Source of the DNA: Pegoplata infirma
Taxonomy: Eukaryota; Arthropoda; Insecta; Diptera; Anthomyiidae
Length of the DNA: 64,000 nucleotides
Direction of reading: 5' to 3'
NCBI GenBank assembly: GCA_963921195.1
Contig: OY992536.1
Span: 233,218,023-233,282,022, forward strand
A program made the translations under genes and the position numbers. Positions 1 through 11,547 of the stretch are shown here, one piece after another. The notes beneath the pieces were generated by a model. It saw only the letters and a program-made list of their open reading frames with translations. It searched no databases and was not told the origin of the DNA. Positions within the stretch are counted from its first letter, which is position 1; each line of letters begins with the position of its first letter.

Positions 1-229
1 CAATTTTTGTTTTCAAAGTTTTTGTTTTTTTACGTACTTTGAAAAAAAAAAATCCCAAAAAATTCTTAAAAGCGCTCTAGTATGCGATTTTTAAGTTTTA
101 ACATTTCAATCTCATTTTTGAAAATGTTTGTACTCTTCGATTTTTTTGAAATTTTTTTGTGTAAAACTTCTATCGATTCTACAAATTTTTTGCTCAGGAG
201 GATCCTGGGATAACGATTATTACTATTTT

Positions 230-1259
230 TATACCCTCCACTCTAGTGATAGAGGGTATATATAAGTTTGTCATTCCGTTTGTAACACCTCGAAATATTG
301 GTCTAGGACCCCATAAAGTATATATATTTATGATCCTCGATCGATTTTAAGTCGATCTAGCGATGTCCGTCCGTCCGTCCGTCCGTCCGTCCGTCCGTCT
401 GTCTGTCTGTCTGTCCGTCCGTAGAAAACACGCTAACTTTTGAAAGACTTTACAGAGGCTACTGAAGTTTGGCATATATGTTTGTCATTTACCTGGTCAG
501 GTTGGTATTGCAATCCAGCCAAATCGGTCCAGTGGTTCAAAAGTTATGAGCAAAAGAGTAAATTTCGGCAAGGGTGTTTCGCGAATTTACGAGACAAAAT
601 ACACGATAACTTTCGAAAGACAACAATGAGCTACTGAAGCTTGGCATGTATCTTTGCCGTTCCCCGGGTCTGTTTGGTTTTAAATTTCAGCTCAATCGGT
701 CCAGTGGTTCAAAAGTTATAAGCAAAACCCTGAATTTCAAATTAGTTTCATCTAAAATGCCACGTGTTTTAACAAGTTTTAAAAGCATTGGTGGTAACTA
801 AACAATGCTTTTCAAACTTGTTTAAATTTTAAGCAATGCTTTTTAAGCATGTTTAGTTTTAAAAGCATTGGTAACTTAAAAACCAAACTCGAAAAAAATT
901 TTACACTCAAAAAAAATTTTACACTCAAAAAAAAATTTTACACTCAAAAAAAATGTACACAAAAAAAAATTTTTTTTTTTTTACATACGTACGTGCATTC
1001 ACTCAGAAATATTTTTACAGTAAAAAAAACATTACACTCGAAAAAAATTTACACTCAAAAAAAAAAACTAGTAATTTTTCTTTAAAAAAAAAAAAAAAAA
1101 TGACAAAAAAAGAGTTTTTTACTTAAAATAAAATATTTCTAATCAAAATTGTTAATTTTTTCACGTTAAAAAATGTACTACCCTTTGAAAAAATGCATTG
1201 TGGAGGGTATTCATAGATTCGGCAAAGTCGAATTTAACTTTTCTACTTGTTTTAAATTC
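230..1259 (+). mobile_element. HINE-A (mini-me/DINE-1-like element)
   Basis: The element begins with TACCCTCCACTCTAGTGATA, whose first bases pair with GAGGGTA just downstream. It then has 'CCCCATAAAGTATATATATT', a GTCC/GTCT microsatellite and a conserved body. It closes with GTGGAGGGTAT, a hairpin ATTCGGCAAAGTCGAAT and the end ACTTGTT. Subterminal inverted repeats, a microsatellite and a 3' hairpin are the hallmarks of Helentron-associated DINE-1/mini-me elements. It is inserted in family X DNA. It is non-coding; the lysine-rich ORF within it is a by-product of A-rich repeats. Confidence 0.8.
362..424 (+). repeat. GTCC/GTCT microsatellite inside HINE-A
   Basis: A tetranucleotide tract of mixed GTCC and GTCT units, characteristic of the internal microsatellite of mini-me/DINE-1 elements. 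Confidence 0.95.
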
Positions 1260-1262
1260 TTA

Positions 1263-2586
1263 TGGGGCTATTCTAAAATTTTATTATTATAATAAGTGCT
1301 ATTATTAGCAACCCAGAATTTTATTATAGATACCAAAAATTTCAACTCTAAAAAAAGCTTTATCAACTTTTTTTTGTTCTAAAACAATTAAATTTGAAAT
1401 TTGAATTTAGACAACAAAATTTTATAAGCACAATAGCTGTATGGGTAGGTGGGTGGTTTTGATATTTTGTTATTTTTGGGGGCATGGGTTCAAATCCCAC
1501 CCATTTCTAACAAATATTTTTTTTTTTGCCAATTTTTATTTTTTTTTTTATTACAAATATTATAATGCAGTTTTTTTTAATTTTTAAATTTCGCAATTTT
1601 TAAAAGATGCAAAAAAAATTGATTTTTGCATCTTTTTTTTTCTGAAATTATTATTATTGTATGGTTTTAATTGGCTATTTCTCTCGCAAAAAAACATTAT
1701 AATTGTATTTAGAGGAAAAAAAATAATATTTTTTTTTTTTAACTACACTTTTTTGCATGCAGAAAATTTGCAATAATTTTTGTAATAATATGTTTCTTAT
1801 TTTTGACTACAATAATTCGTATTTTGACAAATTGCGAAAAAATACGGAATTTTGACGAAAACAAAATGTTGGTTTCTTGTTATAAATGAAAAAAATATTG
1901 TTATAGATGACAAAATATTGTTATGTACTTTTCAGTCTATAACAAGTTTTGTCATCTATAACAATATTTTTTTCATTTATAACAAGAAACCAACATTTTG
2001 TTTTCGTCAAAATTCTGTATTTTTTTCGCAATTTGTCAAAATACGCATTATTGTAGTCAAAAATAAGAAATATATTATTACAAAAATTATTGCAATTTTT
2101 TTTGCATGCAAAAAAGTGTAGTTAAAAAAAAAAATATTATTTTTTTTCCTCTGAAGACAATTATAATGTTTTTTTTGCGAGAGAAATAACCAATTAAAAC
2201 CATGCAATAGTAATAATTTCAGAAAAAAAGATGCAAAAATCAATTTTTTTTGCATCTTTTAAAAATTGCGAAATTTAAAAATTAAAAGAAACTGCATTAT
2301 AATATTTGTAATAAAAAAAAAATAAAAATTGGCAAAAAAAAAAAAATATTTGTTAGAAATGGGTGGGATTTGAACCCAACAAAATATCAAAACCACCCAC
2401 CTACCCATACAGCTATTGTGCTTATAAAATTTTGTTGTCTAAATTCAAATTTCAAATTTAATTGTTTTAGAACAACAAAAAGTTGATAAAGCTTTTTTTA
2501 GAGTTGAAATTTTTGGTATCTATAATAAAATTCTGGGTTGCTAATAATAGCACTTATTATAATAATAAAATTTTAGAATAGCCCCA
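1263..2586. mobile_element. Near-perfect palindromic element, TTA target site
   Basis: The outer 54 bp of the two arms are identical (TGGGGCTATTCTAAAATTTT and onward). The whole 1.3 kb folds back around a short loop near 1925. It is flanked by TTA at 1260-1262 and 2587-2589. A 3-bp TWA duplication suggests PIF/Harbinger, but no transposase is present, so the assignment is inferred. It landed just past the 3' end of HINE-A. Each arm carries a tRNA-like segment; the left arm has about 15 extra bases there. The arm match suggests recent origin or gene conversion. Confidence 0.75.
1436..1510 (+). other. tRNA-like segment in palindrome arm
   Basis: ATGGGT and, some 60 bases later, ACCCAT could form an acceptor-like stem. 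Just before the second half is GGGTTCAAATCCC, a B-box/T-arm match, and near the first half is TAGGTGGGTGG, an A-box-like run. The mirror copy lies at about 2353-2415 on the minus strand. It is too short and irregular for a working tRNA; a captured tRNA fragment or pol III promoter is the likeliest reading. Confidence 0.4.
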
Positions 2587-4164
2587 TTAGTATAAATTTT
2601 ATTGTAATTTTCCATTCTTAAAATCATTTCTACTGCTCGAATGGTGCTTCATAGTGGGGCCATTTATAAGACCAACCCCCATTATTTTTTACGTCTTAAC
2701 ATTTCTTTGGAACAAACTAATACCCTATCTCCAATTTCTAAGGGGGCTCCCACATAAAACGATATTTTTTTAAATTTGCTCCAACCGCTCTAACTGCCCT
2801 AATAGTGCCCTTAGAGCAACAAAATGTATGACCGACCCACAATATTTTTTTAGTCCAAATATTTTCTTTGAACACACCTACCCTCTATCTCTAATTGTTA
2901 AGGCAGTCCCCATACAAATTTTTTTTTTTTTTTAAATTTGTTTTATTTAATCAGCGTCTACCGGTCCAATGGTGCATGCGAGAGGGGTCATTAGTGAAAC
3001 AGACCCCCATTTATTTTTACATTACAACATTTTTTTAAAACATACCCACGCCCTATCTCTACTCCCTAAGTAGGCTTCCATTCAAAATCACATTTTTATA
3101 AAATTTGCTCCAACTATTATTTGTATGGGAGCCTACTTAGGGAGTGGAGATAGGGCGTAGGTATGTTTTAGAAAAATGTTGTAGGGTAAAAATAAATGGT
3201 GGTCGGTCTCAGTAATGTCCCCTCTCGGACGCACCATTGGACTGGTAGAAGCTCAGGAGTCTAGCTCTATTATTTTGGACTGAATCGTGCTTTTTACAGA
3301 CGGACGGACGGACGGACATTCATAGAATGACTTATAATCAATGTTGGCAATCGATACCTTTTCAATACCGTTATCCGTTTCAAAACCCTTTAAATTGAAT
3401 ACCGGTACCAATACCAATACCGAAACTCAGTTTTGGTATCGAATACCGGTATCCAAAAACCTTTTCCTTCGGTATCGGTACGTACCGGTATTGAAACGGG
3501 TTTTCTTAAAAACCATGTTTTTTTTACAAAAGAAAAAAAAAAATAGTAGAAAGTTTGTAAATTTTTTGTAAATGAAAAATCGTACTCCAAATGCCAAAGT
3601 CGCATAAAAATGAAAAAAATCTTTTAGCATCTACATGGTGAATTAAGTAAAAATTTAAAAAAAGCCTTACTTCAACCGCGATGCGAGAGCAAAAGAAAAT
3701 GATTGATTTTCACGAAATTTTTATGGATTCGTTTTGACTCTCAATAGAAACTTTCTGGACTCCTTTCGTATAGTATATATAGTTTTTTTGGTGACTTTTA
3801 TTTAATCCATGATGTGGGTGTCCAAGGCTTTATTTGATATTTACAGGACTTCGGGGAAGGCATTTGGAATACTAGCAGGAGGTTTTCCACCATAGTATAA
3901 TTTTTTGAAGTGGCTTAACTCGTAGAAATCGTCGATAAAAGTCCCATAATTCGCGAAAAAAAATAGTTTGCAATATTTTTGAATGTGATCTTGTCTAGAC
4001 TGGGAAGACCTATTTTTCCAAAAGATAACACCAACAAAAAAAACTTGGTTGCCTAGAAATAAGATGTAATATGTAATTTATTGGGGGTTTTACTTCAACC
4101 GCGATGCGCGGGGAAAATAAATTTTATGGAGTCATTTTGACACCCAATAGAAACTGATTGGAAC

Positions 4165-4470
4165 ACTTTCAGCTCAAACAAGAATGGTAAAAATCGATAC
4201 GGCCTTATATTTATGTACTAACGACATAGGAAAATTTCCAGCAAAAGCGGTCCAGTGCTTCAAAAGTTATGAGCAAAAGACTGCATTTCGGCAAGGGCTT
4301 TTCGTGAATTTTCGAGATAAAAAAACACGCTCACTTTCTAAAGGCAATCCTAAGTATTCTGAAGCTTAGCATATATATTTGCCGTTTCCCTGGCCTAGTT
4401 CGTATTGAATTTCAGCCAAATCGCTCGAGTGGTTCAAAATTTATTAAGAAAACCGTGAATTTCAGATTGG
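4165..4470 (+). repeat. HINE body fragment inside hAT-1
   Basis: The text around 'TTCAAAAGTTATGAGCAAAAG', 'GGCAAGGG' and 'AATTTCAGCCAAATCG' matches the body of HINE-A at about 520-740 without the HINE ends or microsatellite. It is a diverged internal HINE piece carried by the hAT element. Confidence 0.65.
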
Positions 4471-4551
4471 TTTCACCTTAAATTTACTTGTTGAAAAAAA
4501 CTGTTAAACCAGCTTTAAAAAAATTTATGAGTCAGGAAAATATTTTACTAA

Positions 4552-4681
4552 GTGTTTCTTCACAATACAGCAGCAAGTAGCAGACAGCAAAATTTTTACA
4601 TGTATTTTGTTGTTGCGCAACAACAAAATACATGTAAAAACTTTGCTGTCTGCTGCTTGCTGCTGTATTGTGAAGAAACAC
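4552..4681. mobile_element. Loop-less palindromic MITE, TAA target site
   Basis: A 130-bp, almost exact palindrome centred on TTGTTGTTGCGCAACAACAA with essentially no loop. Flanking TAA occurs at 4549-4551 and 4682-4684. Ends are GTGTTTCTTCAC. It sits inside hAT-1. The 3-bp site suggests a PIF/Harbinger-type mobiliser; there is no coding capacity. Confidence 0.75.
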
Positions 4682-5078
4682 TAAGTATTCTTGTCACTCA
4701 CAAAAATTGTTATGCTAAAACAAAAAAAAAACTTACACTCAAAAAAGTCTACTTATTTTTACAAATTTTTTTTAAAGTTTTTACACTTTTTTATATTTTT
4801 ACCATTTTTTCGATAATACCGGTACTTACCGGTATTGACGTTTCGGTATCGGTAATACCGTAACCGATTCAACTCAAACACCGTAACCGATACCGATACC
4901 GAAATAATTAAAAAAACGATACCAATACCGATATCGATACCGTTATTCGTTTCGATTGCCAACCTTGCTTATAATCGATCATAGATGAATAATATATATA
5001 CTTTATGGGGTCCCCGACCGATATTTCTATGCGTTACAAACGGAATGACAAAGTGAGTACTGTGGCTGGAGGGTATTA

Positions 5079-6104
5079 TTATCACAATTTTCTTCCTGAC
5101 AAAAGACAAAGCAAAATACTTATGTGTAAAATATACTGCCACCCTTCTAAAAAATACTTAAATAAATATATATTTGAATTATATTGCTGATAAAAATGAA
5201 AATTTGGTCTATAAAAATCATTTGCACACAAAAAAATAAATAGCATCATAAATAAACACAAGAAAAAGCTCAACCAGCAAAGAATGGTCTGACAAAAAAA
5301 AATTTTTGAGGAATATGCTATAAAAATAATAACACTAATAATAATAAAAATCCCTAAAAAAAATAATACGAAAGAAAATCTCAACATCACAGCTTTATTT
5401 TATTTTGTTTTTGTTCGGTATCAAACTCAAACGAATGAATAAATATAATAAGGCTTTAATAATAACAATAACAACAATGAAAGAGTTATGTTTTTCAATT
5501 TACTTTCCGGTTTTTTTTTTATTTTTTTTGCCAGCCAGCCAGGCCAACCAACAACAGTCATCTTTAATGGCTTAAATGGCTGCTGGTGGCTGAAATGGTG
5601 GGTAGGTTGTGTGTTTATAGGACAAATGACTGACTTACTGACTCTCATATGCATACAGTTTGATATAGTCGTACACCTACACATACATACAAACAAATAA
5701 TAAACAACCCCTTTTTTTCTTTAAATAAATAATGTTTTTCTTTACAAATATACACCAACAGCAGCAACAACAATAATAACTGAATGTTCAACATACTGAA
5801 CAGTATCGTATTATAAAATATAGAATGGTTGGTTATAAATGATATTGTCGTAGGAACGAAAACTCTGAATTTATCCTCATTCACACAAATACTTATAGAT
5901 ATTAGGTAAGGGGAAAGTCACTTCTTTGTTATGGGCCATATTTCGAATTTTTATTCGAAAAAAACTCAATAATTAAAAAAAAACATGTATCAAAATTTTA
6001 ACTAGAGATATCTCGAAAACCATTCGACCGATTTAATTTTTTATTTGAATATTTATGTTCAGCTCATCATAATTAATAAATATGAAGTATGTCAAGACAT
6101 TTTT
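5079..6104. other. Apparently single-copy non-coding DNA
   Basis: No match to the other repeats in the window and no convincing exon. It includes short CCAGCCAGCCAGG and CAG/CAA-rich stretches near 5530-5590 and 5758-5780, and CATACATACA runs near 5675. Its mixed composition resembles fly intronic or intergenic DNA. Confidence 0.5.
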
Positions 6105-6205
6105 GTTATACCCTCCACTTAGTGGGAATATATATCGTTGGCTGGCCGTCATGCAAGATATGTTCATATTTTTTTAACCATGTCATTGAGGTCCCATATT
6201 GCATA
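6105..6205 (+). repeat. Short HINE 5'-end fragment
   Basis: TATACCCTCCACTTAGTG followed by a few diverged bases matches only the first ~30 bp of HINE elements. The rest is not recognisable before family X starts. Confidence 0.45.
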
Positions 6206-8475
6206 TGGGGCATTCCATGTCAAATCGGACATTTTGAATATTTTTTTTTAGATTTTTCCAATTTGTTGGCAGGTTTTAGTACCCTTGGAAAACTCCTTCG
6301 TGGTAATTTTTCAGATTTTTTTGATGACCCGTTTAAAAGATATCGAATATTTAAAAATTGGTTGTTTGTTCCTTTACTCAAACTTCTTTTACTCATAACT
6401 TCTTCAATAATGGTTCAAATTGCATTTTTTTTTTCTACAATTTTTTTTTTTACGTACTTTTTAAAATAAAATCCAAAAAAATTCTTTAAAGTGCTCTACT
6501 ATGCGATTTTTAAGTTTAAAAATTTAAATCTCATTTTTAAAAATGTTTGTACTCTTCGATTTTTTTTGAAATTTTTTTGTGTAAAACTTCTATCGATTCT
6601 ATAAATTTTTTGCCCGTAGGATCGAGGGAAAACAATTATTACTATTTTTTAAAATTTTTTGAAAAAATTTTATTGTAATTTTCCGATCTTAAAATCATTT
6701 CTACTGCTCCAATGGTGCGTCATAGCGGGGTAAGTTATAAGACCGACCCCAATTAATTTTTACGACTTAACATTTCTTTGGAACAAACTAATACTCTATC
6801 TCCAATTTCTAAACGGGCTCCCACACAAAACTACATTTTTTAAAATCTGCTCCAGCCGCTCTAACTGCCCTAATAGTGCCCTTAGAGCAACAAAATGTAT
6901 AACCGACCCACAATATTTTTTTAGTCAAATTTTTTGCCCCGGATGATCGTGGGATAACGATTCTTACTATTTTTTAAAATTAAAAAAAAAAAAAAATTTA
7001 TTGTAATTTTCCAATCTTAAAATCATTTCTACTGCTCCAATGGTGCGTTATAGAGGGGTCGTTTCCAAAACCGACCCCCATTAATTTTTACGTCTTAACA
7101 CTTCTTTGGAACAAACTAATACCCTGTCTCTAATTTCTAAGGGGGATCCCACACAAAACGACATTTTTTTAAATTTGCTCCAACAGCTCTAACTGCCCTA
7201 ATAGTGCGCTTAGAGCAACAAAATGTATGACCGACCCACAATATTTTTTTAGTCCAAACATTTTCTCTAAACACACCTACCTTTTATTTTTAACTGTTAA
7301 GGCGGTCCTCATAAAATTTTTTTTATTATTTGTAAGTTTGTTTTATTTAATTAGCTTCTACCGGTCCAATGGTGCGTCCAAAATGGGTCATTAGTGAGAC
7401 CGACCCCCATTTATTTTAAGTTAACCCTACAACATTTTTTTAAAACATACCTACGCCCTATGTACACTCGCTAAGTAGGCTCCCATACAAATAACAGTTG
7501 GAGCAAATTTTATAAAAATGTAATTTTGAATGGAAGCCTACTTAGGGAGTGGAGGTAGGGCGTAGGTATGTTTTAAAAAAATGTTGTAGGGTAAAAATAA
7601 ATGGGAGTCGGTCTCACTAATGACCCCTCTCGGACCATTGGACCGGTAGAAGCTGATTAAATAAAACAAATTTAAAAAAAATAAAAAAAAATTGTATGGG
7701 GACCGCCTTAACAATTAGAGATAGAGGGTAGGTGTGTTCAGAGAAAATGTTTGGATTAAAAAAATATTATGGGTCGGTCATACATTTTGTTGCTCTAAGG
7801 GCACTATTAGGGCAGTTAGACGGTTGGAGCAAATTTAAAAAAATGTCGTTTTGTGTGGGAGCCTCCTTAGAAATTAGAGACCGGGTATTAGTTTGTTCCA
7901 AAGAAATGTTAAGACGTAAAAATTAATGGGGGTCGGTCTTATAAATGACCCCTCTATGACGCATCATTGGAGCAGTAGAAATGATTTTAAGATTGGAAAA
8001 TTACAATAAAATTTTTTCAAAAAATTTTAAAAAATAGTAATAATCGTTATCCCACGATCCTCCTGGGCAAAAAATTCGTAGAATCGATAGAAATTTTACA
8101 CAAAAAAAATTCAAAAAAATCGAAGAGTACAAACATTTTCAAAAATGAGATATAAATTTTAAAACTTAAAAATCGCATACTAGAGCGCTTTTAAGAATTT
8201 TTTGGGATTTATTTTAAAAGTACGTAAAAAAACAAAAATTTTGAAAAAAAAAAATTGAAATTTTGACTATTATTGAAGAAGTTATGAGGAAAAGAAGTTT
8301 GAGTAAAGAAACAAACTACCAATTTTTAAAAATTCGATATCTTTTGAACGGGTCACCAAAAAAATCTGAAAATTTACCACGAAGGAGTTTTTGAAGGGTA
8401 CTAAAAACTGTAAGCAAATTGGGAAAATCTAAAAAAAAAAATTTCAAAGTGTCCGATTGGGCATGGAATGCCCCA
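6206..8475. mobile_element. Foldback family X, copy 2 (most complete)
   Basis: Both ends read TGGGGCATTCCATGTCAAAT (right end complemented, slightly diverged). Arms of about 1.1 kb are inverted around about 7500. TA flanks both sides, which may be the target duplication. Each arm holds three degenerate modules of about 190 bp with the order GGTGC, GACCGACCCCCA, AACATTT, ACCTACCCTCTATCTCTAA, TAAGGNGGTCCCCA. The left arm also has a tandem duplication of about 325 bp (copies from about 6600 and 6935). No transposase is seen; ORFs inside are incidental. Confidence 0.8.
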
Positions 8476-8477
8476 TA

Positions 8478-8700
8478 TATATTTCATCAATTTCTAAGAC
8501 CATGACCTTATTTTTGATTTTTGCGTATGGGAAAACGCACTGTGCACTGGTTAAGATTCTTAGCATGGTTTTAGTTTTATTTTCGTTGCGTATAAGTAAT
8601 ATAAGATTTTTGAATATTAACCATACGCTACGGTGGACAACAGATGAATTTAAAATAAAAATATTGGATAACACTGTAAGACAAATTTCAACTTTTTTTT
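8478..8700. other. Unassigned DNA between families X and Z
   Basis: An open frame spans part of this stretch but begins inside element X and shows no recognisable domain or coding bias. I see no other feature. Confidence 0.4.
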
Positions 8701-9341
8701 TAACACCAGAACGAGAGCTTATACACTTGAAAGTAGAGCCCCTCTGGAGTAAAACTGCATTTACAGTTTTTCATTCGGTGATCATTTGTCCTTTTTAGAG
8801 GACTTTAAAGTTTTGAAGGACATTTAAAGTAAAAAAAAATGTCCTACTGAGATAAAAAGCAAATGAAAGAGGAAAGCTTCCTCAATTTTTTAAACATGTT
8901 CGTTTTGTCATATCAGGTTAAAAGGATATCAATAAGGTCCTTTCAAAACTTTGTCCTTTAATATCCTTGAGAATTTCCAGCTATTTCTTCCGGAAAAAAT
9001 ATGTTAAGGACATTGATATGCACTAACACATTGTTAAATTTCATCCTTCTCACTTTGTTAGTTTAGTGTAAAAAAAAATAAGTTTTTATATATAACTGAA
9101 AATATATTTTTTTGTTTACACATAGCCTCCCAAATATTAACCAATTTTCTTGGAAAAAAATCTAACACATGAATAAATTGATATACATGTGAAACTGGAC
9201 CCTCCATAGAGTAAAAGTACGTTCATAGTTTTTTATTCGGTGATCTGGTCTCCTTTAAATACCATGTACAATGTTAACCAAAGTGAGAGATTTAAAAAAA
9301 CAAATGATTTTGTTTCTTTGGGTTAATAATTTATGTTTTTT

Positions 9342-10025
9342 TATACCCTCCACTTAGTGATAGAGGGTATATATAAGTTTGTCATTCTGTTTGTAACTCA
9401 TCGAAATATCGATCTGGGACCCCATAAAGTATATATATTCATGATGCCCGATCGATTTTAAGACATTCTAGCGATGTCCGTCTGTCCGTCTGTCCGTCTG
9501 TCCGTCTGTCCGTCTGTCCGTCTGTCCGTCTGTCCGTCTGTCCGTCTGTCTGTCTGTCTGTCTGTCTGTCTGTGGAAAATGCTGTCGCGGACAAAATATT
9601 GCACAGAGATGACTGAAACTTAACATATATATTGGAAGTTCTCCCGAGAAGTTTGGTATTGCATTTGAGCGATATCGGTTCAGCGGTTCAATAGTTATGA
9701 ACGAAAATGTAAGCACACCTCAAAAATTTCAGTACATTCAACATAACCTAAAAATACAAAATGCTTTCATTCGGCTTCTGGTTGGCATATGTGAACATAA
9801 TTGAACACCAAATGGTATTTAAAAGAGTACGAACACAAAAAGAAAAAAATCGCGGATTTTTTTACCAAAATTTTTTTTCGCGGAAATTTTTTTTTTTTTC
9901 AAAAAAAATTTTTTTTTTTCAAAAGTAATTTCCTTTTAAATAAAGTTTTTTGCAATAATCTTTTTGAAATTGTGGAGGGTATTACTACACTCGGCAAGGC
10001 CGAATTTAACTTTTTTACTTGTTTT
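9342..10025 (+). mobile_element. HINE-C
   Basis: A complete short HINE: 5' TACCCTCCACTTAGTGATAG with paired GAGGGTA, 'CCCCATAAAGTATATATATT', a long GTCC/GTCT microsatellite, the 'GCGATATCGGTTCAGCGGTT' body, and the 3' GTGGAGGGTATT plus hairpin CTCGGCAAGGCCGA and end TTTTACTTGTT. It is inserted in the centre of foldback Z. Confidence 0.85.
9475..9572 (+). repeat. GTCC/GTCT microsatellite of HINE-C
   Basis: About 24 tetranucleotide units, alternating GTCC and GTCT, then pure GTCT. This is the longest such tract in the window. Confidence 0.95.
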
Positions 10026-10218
10026 GTTTGGTTTAGTTTTTAGATTTTAAATTGTTTTTTAATAGTTTTATTAACAATCTAATGGATTGTCTTTATAATT
10101 TTGTTAACTAATATTAAAATGCATCCTTTGAAGTCTATATGTTAATAAATCGTATAAAAAACACGTGTTTACTTATTTGTACTTTTACTTAAGCAAGTAT
10201 ATGCTATATGTATGACAA

Positions 10219-10638
10219 TTGCTGTGTTTTTCAATAAGTGGATTTATTTTCGGATTAATCTTATTTAGTTCAAAATAAATAAATTAAAATGCCAAAACAA
10301 ATTTGGAATATTTTTTTTCCATAATCTACGATAAATAAGCAATTATTATCCTAAAAAATAATAAAAAAATCTGGAAACTTAAAAAAGTTATAAATAAATC
10401 AAAATAAATCCAAATAAATTTTAGGATTTAATAAATCCGTTTTGAATTAATTTTGTTTTATTTATAACTTTTCTCATTTTCCAAATTTGTTCATTATTTT
10501 TTTCGGATTATAATTGCAAATTTATTGTAGGTTACGGAAAAAAAATATTCCAAATTAGTTTTAGTATGTTAAAATATTTTTTTTTAAGCAAAATAAGATT
10601 AATCAGAAAATAAATCCACTTATTGAAAAACATAGCAA
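10219..10638. mobile_element. Palindromic MITE (TTGCTRTGTTTTTCAATAAG ends)
   Basis: Inverted ends of about 48 bp (TTGCTGTGTTTTTCAATAAG, then GTGGATTTATTTTC) frame a 420-bp AT-rich unit whose interior is also partly self-complementary (AAATAAATC/GATTTATTT). It is nested in foldback Z. I could not define a target duplication. Confidence 0.65.
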
Positions 10639-11547
10639 ATATATTTTTTTAACTTTTGCTTTAAACAACAACCTAAAATTAAGGCAAAGCCGAAAAACTT
10701 CCTCTGAAATTCTTGAGTTTGACTTTATATCACCATTTCCGCAACAAACTAATAGAAGTAATTTTAAAAAGTTTTTGAATTTTATATGTCATTTGTAACT
10801 TAAAAGTTTATTCAAATGGAGACCGGATCACCGAATTAAAAACTGTGAACTTACTTTTACTCCATGCAGGGTCCAGTTTCACATGTATATCCATTTATTC
10901 ATGTGTTACATTTTTTTTTCCAAGAAAATGGGTTAATATTTGGGAGGCTATGCGTAAATAAAAAATATATTTTCAGTTATATATAAAAACTTATTTTTTT
11001 TTTACACTAAACTAACAAAGTGAGAAGGATGAAATTTAACAATGTGTTAGTGCATATCAATGTCCTTAACATACATTTTTTCCGGAAGAAATGGCTGGAA
11101 ATTCTAAAGGATATTAAAGGACAAAATTTTGAAAGGACCTTATTGATATCCTTTTAACCTGATATGATAAAACGGACATGTTTAAAAATTTGAGAAGACT
11201 TTCTTCTTTCATTTGCTTTTTATCTCAGCATCGTAGGATAAGTAGAAATATTTTTTTTTTTTTTTTACTTTAAATGTCCTTGAAAACTTTAAAGTCCTCT
11301 AAAAAGGACAAATGATCACCGAATGAAAAATTGTAAATGCAGTTTTACTCCAGAGGAGCTCTACTTTCAAGTGTATATGGTCTCGTTCTGGTGTTAAAAG
11401 TAGTGTTGTACGGTGTAATATTTAAACATTTCTTGCTCGTTGATCGAATAGTAAAGTTTAAGATTTAACTTTATCTCTTCCCTAACAAAATTTCTATATT
11501 TATATTCATTTGATATTTATGTTTAAAGAAAATTTACGTTATTAATT

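Larger units (their letters stand above)
1..3262. mobile_element. Foldback family X, copy 1, split and truncated
   Basis: Bases 1-229 match the left arm of the better copy at 6206-8475. That arm breaks off where a HINE begins and resumes at about 2590, after the HINE and a palindromic element. From there it runs through three degenerate modules and turns back on itself at about 3100 around 'CTAAGTAGGCT', giving part of the right arm up to 3262. A second HINE then cuts it off. There is no coding capacity. The left end lies outside the window. It is a non-autonomous DNA transposon of unknown superfamily. Confidence 0.7.
3339..4967. mobile_element. hAT-1, non-autonomous hAT element
   Basis: Ends are CAATGTTGGCAATCGATAC and the complement of CAAGGTTGGCAATCGAAACG, matching the CANNG start of hAT transposons. 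It is flanked by a perfect 8-bp duplication CTTATAAT at 3331-3338 and 4968-4975, the hAT hallmark. The subterminal regions are packed with GGTATCGGTA/TACCGATACC motifs in both orientations, probably transposase-binding sites. No transposase ORF is present. The interior holds a HINE-derived segment and a 130-bp palindrome. Confidence 0.88.
3264..5077 (-). mobile_element. HINE-B, 3' part missing, split by hAT-1
   Basis: On the minus strand it starts with TACCCTCCAG at about 5077 and has the 'CCCCATAAAGTATATATATT' block near 5010. A hAT element interrupts it at 3339-4967. It resumes with the GTCC microsatellite at about 3300-3316 and ends at 3264 in the 'GGAGTCTAGCTC' block typical of the second HINE subfamily seen at 47 kb. 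The rest of its 3' half is absent. Confidence 0.7.
8701..11397. mobile_element. Foldback family Z, copy 1
   Basis: The outer ends are AACACCAGAACGAGAGC and its inverse. Inside, long arms repeat blocks such as 'GGTGATCATTTGTCCTTTTT', 'GGATATCAATAAGGTCCTTT' and 'ATGCACTAACACATTGTTAA' in opposite orientation (8705-9260 against 10810-11395). The middle holds HINE-C and a palindromic MITE. No clear target duplication was found. There is no coding capacity; the superfamily is unknown. Confidence 0.75.

Noticed and set aside
849..1085. Lysine/phenylalanine-rich ORF
   Set aside because: Product of AAAAAATTTTACACTC runs in a HINE; the same run appears mirrored at 35.9 kb.
8457..8798. 113-residue ORF
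   Set aside because: It crosses the end of foldback X and the start of foldback Z, has no domain and no coding bias.
9468..9716. Minus-strand ORF with TDRQTDRQTDRQTDR repeat
   Set aside because: It is the translation of the GTCC/GTCT microsatellite of HINE-C, not a protein.
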